DNA of 27,157 nucleotides, from NCBI GenBank assembly GCA_045589035.1, contig JAZNFJ010000046.1, positions 1 to 27,157 of the forward strand. Reading direction: 5' to 3'. The translations under genes were made by a program, and so were the position numbers. This stretch comes from Avoscillospira sp045589035 (lineage in GTDB: Bacteria > Bacillota > Clostridia > Oscillospirales > Oscillospiraceae). The notes beneath the pieces were generated by a model. It made no database searches. It saw only the letters and a program-made list of their open reading frames with translations, and was not told where the DNA came from. Of this stretch, positions 16,601-23,697 are shown one piece after another (position 1 is the stretch's first letter; each line of letters begins with the position of its first letter).

Positions 16601-16616
16601 CCGTTTATGGTATAAT
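16588..16616 (+). promoter_or_regulatory. Promoter of the YitT-family gene
   Basis: An extended -10 (TGG then TATAAT at 16611-16616) is preceded, 17 bases upstream, by the weak -35 TGGAAA (16588-16593). Transcription would begin near 16623, about 29 bases before the TTG start codon. Confidence 0.65.
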
Positions 16617-16651
16617 GGAATTGTTATAAAGGTAAAAGCGAGGAATGAAAC

Positions 16652-17533
16652 TTGATCAAGCAATTGAAGAAAATGCGCATGGCAAATCTGTTGATGCTCA
16701 CCGTTGCCGGTATCATTAACGCATTCGGCATTACCATTTTTCTGACACCGGTGAAGCTGTATGACAGCGGCATTTCGGGCACATCCATGCTCCTGGAGCA
16801 GATGACTCCGGAATTTCTGACCCTGTCTGTGTTCCTGCTGATTTTGAATATTCCTTTGTTTCTATTTGGTCTGAAAAAGCAAGGAGCGCTCTTTACGGTT
16901 TATGCCATTTACGCGGTCGTGATCTATTCGCTCTTTGCATGGCTCATCACCGACATTCTCCCCATTGATGTCAGCATTGCCTCTCCCCTTGCAGGCACCG
17001 ACCTGCTCCTGTGCGCCTTGTTCGGCGGTGTCATATCGGGCATCGGAAGCGGTCTTGCCATTCGCTACGGCGGTGCCATGGATGGCATCGAAGTTATGGC
17101 GGTCATCTTTGCCAAGGGTCTTGGCATTACCGTGGGCACATTCGTGATGATCTACAATGTGCTTTTGTATGTGGTCTGCGGCTTTGTGCTCAAAAGCTGG
17201 ATTTTACCCCTGTACTCCATTGTGACTTATGCAGCTGCCCTGAAAACCATCGACTTTATTGTGGACGGTGTGGATCGGGCTAAATGTGCCATCATCATCA
17301 CGGAAATGCCCAATGAGATCTGCAAAGCCCTGGGCGAAACCTTCGGCAGCGGCACCACCCATCTGGAAGCAAAAGGCGGCTACTCCAACCGGGACAAATC
17401 CATGATCTACTTCGTGGTGAACCGGTATCAGGTCATACGAATGCGGGATATTGTCCATGAGATCGACCCTAGTGCCTATATCACCATCAGCGAAGTGGCA
17501 GACATTTTCCCCAGCAACAATCAAAACAGCTAA
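16652..17533 (+). CDS. YitT-family membrane protein (DUF161/DUF2179)
   Basis: 293 residues, typical for YitT proteins. Five to six hydrophobic segments fill residues 12-200, with the family-type glycine-rich loop GGVISGIGSGLAIRYGGAMDGIE. The C-terminal 90 residues form the soluble DUF2179 domain (CAIIITEMPNEICKALGETFGSGTT, then the GGYSNRDKSMIYFVV block). The start is TTG: GAGGA ends 7 bases before it, and the next in-frame ATG is too far inside the first helix region. Function in this family is unsettled; members are inner-membrane proteins of possible transport role. It sits alone between its own promoter and a strong terminator, divergent from the lysine-riboswitch operon. Confidence 0.9.
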   Translation: MIKQLKKMRMANLLMLTVAGIINAFGITIFLTPVKLYDSGISGTSMLLEQMTPEFLTLSVFLLILNIPLFLFGLKKQGALFTVYAIYAVVIYSLFAWLITDILPIDVSIASPLAGTDLLLCALFGGVISGIGSGLAIRYGGAMDGIEVMAVIFAKGLGITVGTFVMIYNVLLYVVCGFVLKSWILPLYSIVTYAAALKTIDFIVDGVDRAKCAIIITEMPNEICKALGETFGSGTTHLEAKGGYSNRDKSMIYFVVNRYQVIRMRDIVHEIDPSAYITISEVADIFPSNNQNS

Positions 17534-17566
17534 AAAAATCCTTCCCATACGGGAAGGATTTTTTTA
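17532..17566. terminator. Bidirectional terminator between yitT and the decarboxylase operon
   Basis: The stem AAAAAAATCCTTCCC with GGGAAGGATTTTTTT around an ATAC loop gives a T-tract on both strands. It overlaps the YitT stop codon and lies just beyond the last gene of the convergent decarboxylase operon. Confidence 0.92.
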
Positions 17567-17570
17567 TTCT

Positions 17571-17729
17571 TTATTCGGAGAACAGATAGTTCACCAGTTT
17601 GGTAGCCAGAATGATAATGCCGATAATGGCGAAGATCACCAGCATACCCACACCCATGTGCTTGAGATTTGCCACAAATGCCATGGGGTCAAACTGCAGA
17701 TTGGCGACAGTATTGGTCAAAAACAGCAT
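17571..17729 (-). CDS. 52-residue single-helix protein, probable small decarboxylase subunit
   Basis: The frame encodes 52 residues starting MLFLTNTVANLQFDP and carrying one strong membrane helix (about 30-45, GMLVIFAIIGIIILATKL), followed by a short polar tail. It is the last gene of the sodium-pump decarboxylase operon. Its ATG lies four bases after the beta-subunit stop, and its ribosome binding site GGGAGG is inside the last beta-subunit codons, so translation is probably coupled. Veillonella methylmalonyl-CoA decarboxylase has a comparably tiny epsilon subunit (MmdE), so a stabilising or assembly subunit is the best guess. No residue motif proves this. Confidence 0.7.
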   Translation of the reverse strand: MLFLTNTVANLQFDPMAFVANLKHMGVGMLVIFAIIGIIILATKLVNYLFSE

Positions 17730-17733
17730 AAAC

Positions 17734-18843
17734 TTAACCTCCCATCAGCTTGGCGGCAATGTTCAGAATGATACCACCGGCGATGACCGATGCGATCTGG
17801 CCGGACACATTGACACCGATGGAATGCATCAGCAGGAAGTTCTGGGGATCTTCCTCCAGTGCCATCTTATGTACAATACGGCCGGACATGGGGAATGCGG
17901 AAATACCGGCTGCGCCGATCATGGGGTTGACCTTGTTCTTGGAGAACATATTGAGCAGCTTGGCGAAGAGAACACCGCCTGCTGTGTCCACAATGAAGGC
18001 AATCAGACCCAGGCCCATAATCAGCAGCGTATCCAGCTGCAGGAACTTATCGGCGGTCATATTGAAAGCCACGGAGATACCGAGGAAAATGGTAATCAGA
18101 TTGGCCAGCACATTCTGGGCGGTATTGGACAGGCTGTCCAGAACGCCGCACTCGCGGATCAGGTTGCCGAACATGAGGAAACCGATCAGAGCCGTTGCCT
18201 GGGGAATGATGGCGGAAGCCACCACGGTAATGATGATGGGGAACAGAATCCTGGTCAGCTTGCTGACGGACTTCTGCTCGTAGGGCATCCGGATCTGGCG
18301 CTCTTTCTTGGTGGTCAGCAGCTTGATGACCGGGGGCTGAATGACGGGAACCAGCGCCATGTAGGAATAGGCAGCCACGGTGATGGCGCCCACATACTGA
18401 GAGCCAAGCTTGTTGGCCACGGCAATGGAAGTGGGGCCGTCAGCAGCACCGATGATGGCGATAGAGAAGAAGTCCCGGAAATCGGGGAAGAACACACTTG
18501 CCATGCACAGGGTGAAGAAAATACCGAACTGGGCGGCTGCGCCAAAGAGCATCAGCTTGGGGTTGGACAGCAGCGGGCCAAAGTCGATCATGGCGCCGAT
18601 GCCGATAAACAGCAGCAGGGGGAACAATTCGTTGGCGATACCCGCATTGTACAGCTCATGAATGGGGCCGACAAGGGCATCGGAGAAGGGGATGTTGACC
18701 AAAATAGTGCCGAAGCCCATGGGCAGCAGCAGCGAAGGCTCCATTTCCTTGGCGATGGCCAGATAGACCAGCAGACAGCCGATGGCGATCATAATGAGGT
18801 CGTACCGGTCAAATGCCAGCAGGTTTTGATACAGAATTTCCAT
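17734..18843 (-). CDS. Na+-translocating decarboxylase beta subunit (OadB/MmdB/GcdB family)
   Basis: 369 residues, the usual length, with about ten membrane segments. Conserved family features are visible: GAMIDFGPLLSNP, the IGAADGPTSIAVANKL segment in the ion-conducting region, FGNLIRECGV, and a C-terminal NPMIGAAGISAFPMSGRIVHK block. This subunit decarboxylates carboxybiotin while pumping Na+ out of the cell, making membrane energy from oxaloacetate, methylmalonyl-CoA or glutaconyl-CoA depending on the alpha subunit. AAGGAGG lies 7 bases before the ATG. It follows the biotin-carrier gene by 11 bases. The alpha carboxyltransferase is not in the window, so the carboxy-acid substrate cannot be told from here. 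Confidence 0.95.
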   Translation of the reverse strand: MEILYQNLLAFDRYDLIMIAIGCLLVYLAIAKEMEPSLLLPMGFGTILVNIPFSDALVGPIHELYNAGIANELFPLLLFIGIGAMIDFGPLLSNPKLMLFGAAAQFGIFFTLCMASVFFPDFRDFFSIAIIGAADGPTSIAVANKLGSQYVGAITVAAYSYMALVPVIQPPVIKLLTTKKERQIRMPYEQKSVSKLTRILFPIIITVVASAIIPQATALIGFLMFGNLIRECGVLDSLSNTAQNVLANLITIFLGISVAFNMTADKFLQLDTLLIMGLGLIAFIVDTAGGVLFAKLLNMFSKNKVNPMIGAAGISAFPMSGRIVHKMALEEDPQNFLLMHSIGVNVSGQIASVIAGGIILNIAAKLMGG

Positions 18844-18854
18844 AAAATCCCTCC

Positions 18855-19259
18855 TTAGCCGATCACTACCAGAGGCGCACCGGTGTCCACCGTGGAGCCC
18901 TTGGACACCAGAACCTGGGTGACCGTGCCGGCCTTGGGTGCAACGATCTCATTTTCCATCTTCATGGCTTCCAGAATGACCAGCAGGTCGCCGGCCTTGA
19001 CTGCCTGACCGGCAGAAACAGCCACATTGAGAATGTTGCCGGGCATGGGGGCATCCACCCGTTCACCGGCACCGGTAACGGCAGGAGCAGCTGCAGGTGC
19101 GGCAGCGGGAGCAGCCACAGGGGCAGCCACGGGAGCAGCTTCTGCAACAGGGGCTGCAGGAGCAGGTGCATAGGTGTTAAATTCCTGCATATTCATAGGC
19201 TCTGCCACTTCCACCTCTACTTCAAAGGTGCGGCCATTGAGTTTGATTTCATACTTCAT
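18855..19259 (-). CDS. Biotin carrier (gamma/C) subunit of the Na+-pump decarboxylase
   Basis: 134 residues in three parts: an N-terminal strand-rich segment (1-25) that probably docks to partner subunits, an alanine/proline-rich flexible linker (about 31-62), and a biotinyl domain. The biotin attachment site is EAMKMENE with K100. The conserved PMPGNI and GDLLVILEAMK segments frame it. The carrier shuttles CO2 on biotin between the carboxyltransferase and the membrane beta subunit. The start is the ATG at 19259, one base after the upstream stop, with GGGAGG 9 bases upstream; longer readings that extend into the previous gene in another frame are not needed. Confidence 0.94.
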   Translation of the reverse strand: MKYEIKLNGRTFEVEVEVAEPMNMQEFNTYAPAPAAPVAEAAPVAAPVAAPAAAPAAAPAVTGAGERVDAPMPGNILNVAVSAGQAVKAGDLLVILEAMKMENEIVAPKAGTVTQVLVSKGSTVDTGAPLVVIG

Positions 19260-19260
19260 G

Positions 19261-19578
19261 TTACTGAACCTCCCTGATGGAAATAAAACGCAGTTCATTG
19301 AGGGGCTTTCCCATTTGATCCGCAACGATGGCCATGACCATAGCAGCGGTCTTAGGCTCCACATTGTGCAGCTTCATCTCTCCGGCAGAACCGGGAGCCG
19401 CAGGCTTTTCCTCATCCTCCACAGCCGAAGTCACCGCAGGTACTGCGGTCATTTTCTGTTTGTTTGCAATGCGCTTCCGGAAGGCCATAACCACAACGAT
19501 CAGTGCCAGAACCAGAACCATTGCCAGGGCCACATAATCATGCTGTGCACCCTGTATAGCAGCCGTAAGCATCAGCAT
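19261..19578 (-). CDS. OadG/MmdD-like small membrane subunit of the decarboxylase
   Basis: 105 residues from the ATG at 19578, which is 8 bases after AAAGGAG. A single membrane helix (about 15-34, YVALAMVLVLALIVVVMAFR) is followed by a charged stretch, an Ala/Pro/Glu-rich linker and a conserved-looking tail (AAMVMAIVADQMGKPLNELRFISIREV). OadG, MmdD and GcdD share this plan and hold the carboxyltransferase to the membrane beta subunit. It is the first gene of the operon, 40 bases after the predicted start of transcription from a consensus promoter. Order D-C-B without A resembles the second operon known for Acidaminococcus glutaconyl-CoA decarboxylase. Confidence 0.9.
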   Translation of the reverse strand: MLMLTAAIQGAQHDYVALAMVLVLALIVVVMAFRKRIANKQKMTAVPAVTSAVEDEEKPAAPGSAGEMKLHNVEPKTAAMVMAIVADQMGKPLNELRFISIREVQ

Positions 19579-19627
19579 AAAGCATTCTCCTTTCAGCAGA
19601 GGAGCAGCCTCCCCCATTGTTGGTTAC

Positions 19628-19656
19628 ATTATATAGAACATTCCCTCTCTTGTCAA
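19628..19656 (-). promoter_or_regulatory. Perfect-consensus promoter of the decarboxylase operon
   Basis: On the minus strand TTGACA (19656-19651) and TATAAT (19633-19628) match sigma-A consensus at all twelve positions with a 17-bp spacer. The start falls near 19621. No other transcription factor site is evident, suggesting strong constitutive expression. Confidence 0.95.
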
Positions 19657-19690
19657 TTTGCGGAAAGGGCAAACTGCCATTCTTCATAAC

Positions 19691-19728
19691 AAAAAAGGCA
19701 CTCGAAATCTTTGGACTTCAAGTGCCTT
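19691..19728 (-). terminator. Terminator of the short-chain dehydrogenase gene
   Basis: The minus-strand stem AAGGCACTTGAA with TTCGAGTGCCTT (one G-U pair) is followed by TTTTTTG. It begins about six bases after the dehydrogenase stop codon and lies upstream of the decarboxylase promoter. Confidence 0.88.
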
Positions 19729-19734
19729 TCCGAT

Positions 19735-20424
19735 TTACGGCAGATTGTCTTCAATAAAAGGCCGGATCACAATGTCATGGACACAACCTTCTTCGATTTC
19801 CATGCATTCCTTGATCATCTTTGCCACGGTTTCCGGTTTCAGATAGTTATGGTTTGGCACTGCCCGGAAATTCGTATCCACGCCGCCGGGATATACGCTG
19901 CAAACGCCGATATTGTCCAATTTCGCTTCTTTGGTCAGGATCTTACTGATGGCTTCCATGGCATCTTTGGAAGCCGTATAACTTCCCATCGTAGGGCCGT
20001 TAAACAGGCAGCAGCTGCTTAAGATATTGACAATCAGACCGCATTTCCGCTCTGCCATCATAGGATAAACTTCCTGGATCATTCCAACGGCACTCACACA
20101 GTTCAGTTCCAGCATATAGCGCAGATCTTCCAGATTGATGTCTGCGACTTTATCTTTTTTGATATTGGCACCGGCATTGTTGACCAACACATCCACGGTA
20201 CCAAATTCCTGTTTCACATGCTCACAAAAGCTGCGGCGTTTTTCGTCAACCGTCAGATCAAAGCACTCGGTGTAAACATGGCACTGGCCCAATTCCTGTA
20301 CGAGCTGCTTCATTTTCTCTTCGCTTCTTCCGCAAAGTGCCAGATTATATTCCTTGGACAATAAGATTGCCAGCGACTTTCCGATTCCATCCGTTGCGCC
20401 GGTGATGATGACCGTTTTTTTCAT
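19735..20424 (-). CDS. Short-chain dehydrogenase/reductase (SDR)
   Basis: 229 residues, single Rossmann domain of the classical SDR class. TGATDGIG (8-15) binds the nucleotide and CGR (31-33) suggests NADP preference through the arginine. NNAG is at 82-85, and the catalytic serine (136 or 137), Y149 and K153 of SYTASK are in place, as is the PGGVDTNF loop. The gene is monocistronic: AGGAGG is 9 bases before the ATG, a promoter lies upstream and a terminator follows. Neighbours give no clue to the substrate; such enzymes oxidise or reduce hydroxyl/keto groups on sugars, lipids or steroids. Confidence 0.93.
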   Translation of the reverse strand: MKKTVIITGATDGIGKSLAILLSKEYNLALCGRSEEKMKQLVQELGQCHVYTECFDLTVDEKRRSFCEHVKQEFGTVDVLVNNAGANIKKDKVADINLEDLRYMLELNCVSAVGMIQEVYPMMAERKCGLIVNILSSCCLFNGPTMGSYTASKDAMEAISKILTKEAKLDNIGVCSVYPGGVDTNFRAVPNHNYLKPETVAKMIKECMEIEEGCVHDIVIRPFIEDNLP

Positions 20425-20488
20425 ATGCGGAAACCTCCTGTATCATGCAAAGTCTTACGGATCAGACAAATTCAAGCTCCTCAAACTG

Positions 20489-20517
20489 ATTATAACATAT
20501 CCGCAGGCAAAAAACAC
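20489..20517 (-). promoter_or_regulatory. Promoter of the SDR gene
   Basis: On the minus strand a perfect TATAAT (20494-20489) is preceded by an extended TG (TGT) but only a poor -35, GTGTTT (20517-20512), at 17 bases. The extended -10 probably compensates. The leader to the ATG is about 58 nt. Confidence 0.6.
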
Positions 20518-20525
20518 TATTCAGA

Positions 20526-20558
20526 AAGATCCCCTGATGCATTTGGCATCAGGGGATC
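20526..20558 (-). terminator. Terminator of the mgl operon
   Basis: A 13-bp perfect stem (20528-20540 with 20546-20558) and a five-base loop is followed by TTTCTG on the minus strand. It lies four bases after the stop codon of the last gene of the sugar transporter operon. Confidence 0.82.
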
Positions 20559-20561
20559 CCT

Positions 20562-20942
20562 TTATTTCACTTTTTCCCAACCGGCATAAAGGGTCATATC
20601 CCCCTGGATGGTATCCGTTTCCATATTCCAGGGTTCAAAGCACGCATAATCCTTATGCCACCCGGTAAACACATAGCCTTCCCGGGTCGGCGGATCCGGC
20701 AGGTTCAGCGGCTCTCCATACATCTGTGTCTGGGATGCCACATCGCTGCCTCCCAAAGAGTCAAAGGTGATCAGGCTGCCCGGATTCTGCAGATCCAAGG
20801 CCACAAAGGCGATGATAAACAGAACGCAGACGATCACAGTGATGCTCAGTGTCCGAACAGAAACCTTCACATTTTTGTACAGACCCCGCAGCTGCTGCGG
20901 CTCTTTTCTGTCTGGATTGGGAGTGTTTTTTTGCTCGTCCAT
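20562..20942 (-). CDS. Small membrane-anchored protein with one InlB-like repeat
   Basis: 126 residues. A polar N-terminus (about 1-30) precedes one membrane helix (about 31-50, TLSITVIVCVLFIIAFVALD) without a lipobox, so a signal anchor with the C-terminus outside is likely. The outer part (about 58-124) is a single InlB/Flg_new-like beta repeat with ITFDSLGGSDV at its start, GYVFTGWHKDY in the middle and LYAGWEKV at the end. Its ATG overlaps the stop codon of mglC (TAATG), so the two are translationally coupled and presumably made in linked amounts. No known sugar transporter subunit looks like this; a surface adaptor is conceivable but unproven. Confidence 0.85.
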   Translation of the reverse strand: MDEQKNTPNPDRKEPQQLRGLYKNVKVSVRTLSITVIVCVLFIIAFVALDLQNPGSLITFDSLGGSDVASQTQMYGEPLNLPDPPTREGYVFTGWHKDYACFEPWNMETDTIQGDMTLYAGWEKVK

Positions 20943-22024
20943 TACTTCTTGACCAGATACTTACGCATATCCAGAGCGCAGGCGCAGAGGATGATGGCGC
21001 CCTTGATGATGTACAGGCTGGAAGAACCGACGCCCAGCATGGTCAGAGCCACGAAGATCAGACGCAGGACCACGACACCCAGAATGATGCCGCTGATCTT
21101 ACCGGTGCCGCCGACGAAGGAAACGCCGCCGATGACGCAGGCTGCGATGGCATCACATTCGGAGTTCAGACCGGTGTTGATGGCAACGGAGCCGCTGCGG
21201 GCACCCTCAATGAAGCCGGAGTAGCCGTACATGGCACCGGCCAGGGTATGCACCAGAACGGTGGTCCAGAACACGTTGACGCCGGAAACCTTGGCAGCAT
21301 CGGCATTGGAACCGACAGCAAACATATTCTTGCCGAAGGTGGTCTTGTTCCAGATGAACCACATAATGGCAACCAGCACCACCGCATAGGCCACATATCT
21401 GGGCACAGCCACATTGCCCAGGCGGAACATTTCTCCGGTGACAAAGAGCTTATACTCATCGCTCAGACCGGAGATGGGCTGAGAGTTGTTGCCGTTGAGG
21501 TTGAAGAACCACAGGATGATGCCGTAGATGATCAGCTGGGTGGACAGGGTAACGATGAAGGGATGCAGGCTGAACTTTGCAACAAAGAAGCCGTTGACCA
21601 GACCGATCAGGGCACCAATGGCCATGGCGCACAGAATGGTCACGAGGATCCAGCCGCCGGTAACATTGGGCAGGCTCTGGAACATCTTGTTGACGAAGTC
21701 CGTCTTCTGCAGGAATACACCGGAAACAGCTGCAGTCAGACCTGCCACACGGCCTGCAGACAGGTCGGTACCGGTCAGAACGATACAGCCGGCGATACCC
21801 AAAGCCATGGGAAGATAGGCAGCGACCTGGGTGATCAGGTTTGCAAAAGAACCCAGGGTCATGAAGTTGGGCTTCTGAATAGCGGTATAGATCACGAAAA
21901 TGATCATCAGAATGTACAGTGCATTGTTGAGTATCAGATCGGTCCAGTAGCGGCGCTTATCCTTTGCGTCCTTCTGGCGATACTCGGCAGCGGTACGCTG
22001 CAGATTTGCAATCGGATTAGTCAT
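20942..22024 (-). CDS. mglC: Galactose/methyl-galactoside-type ABC transporter permease
   Basis: 360 residues with about ten hydrophobic segments, the BPD_transp_2/RbsC-MglC fold. Family segments include CIVLTGTDLSAGRVAGLTA, FIVTLSTQLIIYGI, GKNMFAVGSNADAAKVSGVN and AACVIGGVSFVGGTGKISG. It forms the membrane channel for sugar taken up by the MglB-like lipoprotein and driven by MglA. AAGGAGG is 10 bases before the ATG, and the gene begins 14 bases after the mglA stop. Family members carry galactose, ribose, xylose or other sugars; the Ca2+-site in the partner binding protein favours galactose/glucose. Confidence 0.93.
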   Translation of the reverse strand: MTNPIANLQRTAAEYRQKDAKDKRRYWTDLILNNALYILMIIFVIYTAIQKPNFMTLGSFANLITQVAAYLPMALGIAGCIVLTGTDLSAGRVAGLTAAVSGVFLQKTDFVNKMFQSLPNVTGGWILVTILCAMAIGALIGLVNGFFVAKFSLHPFIVTLSTQLIIYGIILWFFNLNGNNSQPISGLSDEYKLFVTGEMFRLGNVAVPRYVAYAVVLVAIMWFIWNKTTFGKNMFAVGSNADAAKVSGVNVFWTTVLVHTLAGAMYGYSGFIEGARSGSVAINTGLNSECDAIAACVIGGVSFVGGTGKISGIILGVVVLRLIFVALTMLGVGSSSLYIIKGAIILCACALDMRKYLVKK

Positions 22025-22038
22025 GCTGTCTTTCCTCC

Positions 22039-23541
22039 TTATACATACTTGGCAGCCAGCGTCATGATCTCTTCCTGGGTGGTCGTTGCCACGTCCACTT
22101 CACCGGCCACACGGCCGCCGGACATGACCACAATACGGTCACAAACGCCCAGAAGTTCAGGCATTTCAGAAGAAACCATGATAACGGTCTTGCCGTTGTT
22201 GGCCAGATCCAAAATCAGCTGGTAGATTTCGTATTTTGCACCAACGTCAATGCCGCGGGTAGGCTCGTCCAGCAGCAGCACCTCCGGTTCTGTCAGCAGC
22301 CAGCGGCCGATAATGACCTTCTGCTGGTTGCCGCCGGACAGGGAACGGATCTTGGTTTCCTGCGAGGGTGTCTTGGTGCGCATGGCATCGATGTAGCGCT
22401 GGGTATCTTCCCGCTGGGATTTTTCACTGAGCCAAAGGCCGAAGCGCTTATGGCGCTTCAGACTGGAGATGACCGTGTTGGCCTTGATATCCAGAACACC
22501 GAAGATACCGGTGGCACGGCGCTCTTCCGTCAGCAGCGCAAATCCGTTTTTGATGGATTCGGTGGCACTGCGGTTCAGGCAGTTCTTGCCATTGAGCTTG
22601 ATGGTGCCGTCCTTACGGGTGCGGATACCGAAGATGCTCTCCAGGGTCTCCGTACGGCCGGAGCTGTCCAGACCGGCCAGACCCAGAACCTCACCCTTGC
22701 GTGCAACAAAGGAAACATCCCGAAGCTGGTTGTACATACCGGTAATATGCTCCACTTCCAGAGACACTTCACCGGGCGTGTTGGTCTTGGGGGGGAACTG
22801 GTTCGTCAGTTCACGGCCCACCATCAGACGGATGATGTCTGCCATCTCCAGATCGGCAGAGCGCTCTGTGGCAACCCACTGACCGTCACGCATGACCGTG
22901 ATATAGTCAGAGATCCGCTTGATCTCCGCCATCTTATGAGAGATGTAGATGATACCAACGCCACGGTCACGAAGCATGTTGATGATCTCAAACAGATGCT
23001 CCACTTCTTCCTCAGTCAGAGAAGAGGTAGGTTCGTCAAAGACGATGACCTTGGAATTGTAGGAAACTGCCTTGGCAATTTCCACCATCTGGCGCTGGGA
23101 GACGGGCATGGTGCTCATGATCCGGTGGGGATCCACCTTGATGCCCAATTCTTCAAAGACAGCCAGGGTGTCTTTGTACATTTTCTTTTCATTGACAGCC
23201 ACGCCGCCCACCTTGGGGTAACGGCCCAGCCAGATGTTATCCATAACGCTGCGCTTCAGAGCCTGGTTCAGTTCCTGATGCACCATGGCAACACCGTTGT
23301 CCAGAGCTTCTTTACTGCTCTTGAAATCGATCTCCTTGCCGTCCAGGAAGATCTGTCCTTTATCCTTGGAGTAAATACCAAACAGGCACTTCATCAGTGT
23401 GCTCTTACCTGCGCCGTTCTCACCCATCAGGGCATGGACCGTGCCGCGCTTGAGTTCCAGATTAACGCCGTCCAGCGCTTTTACACCAGGGAATGTTTTG
23501 GTAATTCCAACCATTTTCAGCAGAATATCCTGCTCCATCAT
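22039..23541 (-). CDS. mglA: Galactose/methyl-galactoside-type ABC transporter ATPase, duplicated
   Basis: 500 residues from ATGATG at 23541, 7 bases after GGGAGG; the frame is open for another 46 codons upstream through intergenic hairpins, which I discount. Two ABC domains are fused, as usual in sugar importers of this class. The first has Walker A GENGAGKST (40-48), a degenerate signature PVSQRQMVEIAKA and Walker B VIVFDEPTSS. The second lacks a normal Walker A but has the signature LSGGNQQKVIIG and Walker B VLLLDEPTRGIDVGAK. It hydrolyses ATP to drive MglC. The gene is separated from mglB by 156 bases holding two hairpins, a common way to make more binding protein than ATPase. Confidence 0.95.
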   Translation of the reverse strand: MMEQDILLKMVGITKTFPGVKALDGVNLELKRGTVHALMGENGAGKSTLMKCLFGIYSKDKGQIFLDGKEIDFKSSKEALDNGVAMVHQELNQALKRSVMDNIWLGRYPKVGGVAVNEKKMYKDTLAVFEELGIKVDPHRIMSTMPVSQRQMVEIAKAVSYNSKVIVFDEPTSSLTEEEVEHLFEIINMLRDRGVGIIYISHKMAEIKRISDYITVMRDGQWVATERSADLEMADIIRLMVGRELTNQFPPKTNTPGEVSLEVEHITGMYNQLRDVSFVARKGEVLGLAGLDSSGRTETLESIFGIRTRKDGTIKLNGKNCLNRSATESIKNGFALLTEERRATGIFGVLDIKANTVISSLKRHKRFGLWLSEKSQREDTQRYIDAMRTKTPSQETKIRSLSGGNQQKVIIGRWLLTEPEVLLLDEPTRGIDVGAKYEIYQLILDLANNGKTVIMVSSEMPELLGVCDRIVVMSGGRVAGEVDVATTTQEEIMTLAAKYV

Positions 23542-23574
23542 TGGCTTTCCTCCCTTGCATGAAAATTGAGTTCC

Positions 23575-23677
23575 GGACAGGGAACAACAATTACCGCTGC
23601 CGCAGGGAAGCGGCATTTGTTGTTCTCTGTCCCGGGCAGTTTTAAAGGGGCAGCTGCCGCCTTTGCGACAGCTGCCC
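23575..23677 (-). other. Two hairpins between mglB and mglA
   Basis: The first met by polymerase is GGGCAGCTG...CAGCTGCCC (23677-23648), 9-bp arms, followed by CTTTAAAAC, a weak terminator. The second is a long imperfect stem (23632-23575) with GGACAG...CTGTCC at the base and CGC/GCG near the tip. Together they probably block part of the transcription and protect the mglB end of the message from decay, setting a high ratio of binding protein to ATPase. Confidence 0.6.
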
Positions 23678-23697
23678 AAATGAGAAGCGATTAGAAA

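Noticed and set aside
19060..19170. Repetitive GCAGC/GGAGC-rich stretch that could be read as a DNA repeat
   Set aside because: It is the Ala/Pro linker of the biotin carrier protein, where low-complexity coding sequence is normal.
23542..23679. N-terminal extension of 46 codons for the mglA ATPase
   Set aside because: It covers the two intergenic hairpins and lacks a ribosome binding site, whereas ATGATG at 23541 has GGGAGG at ideal distance and gives the normal family N-terminus.
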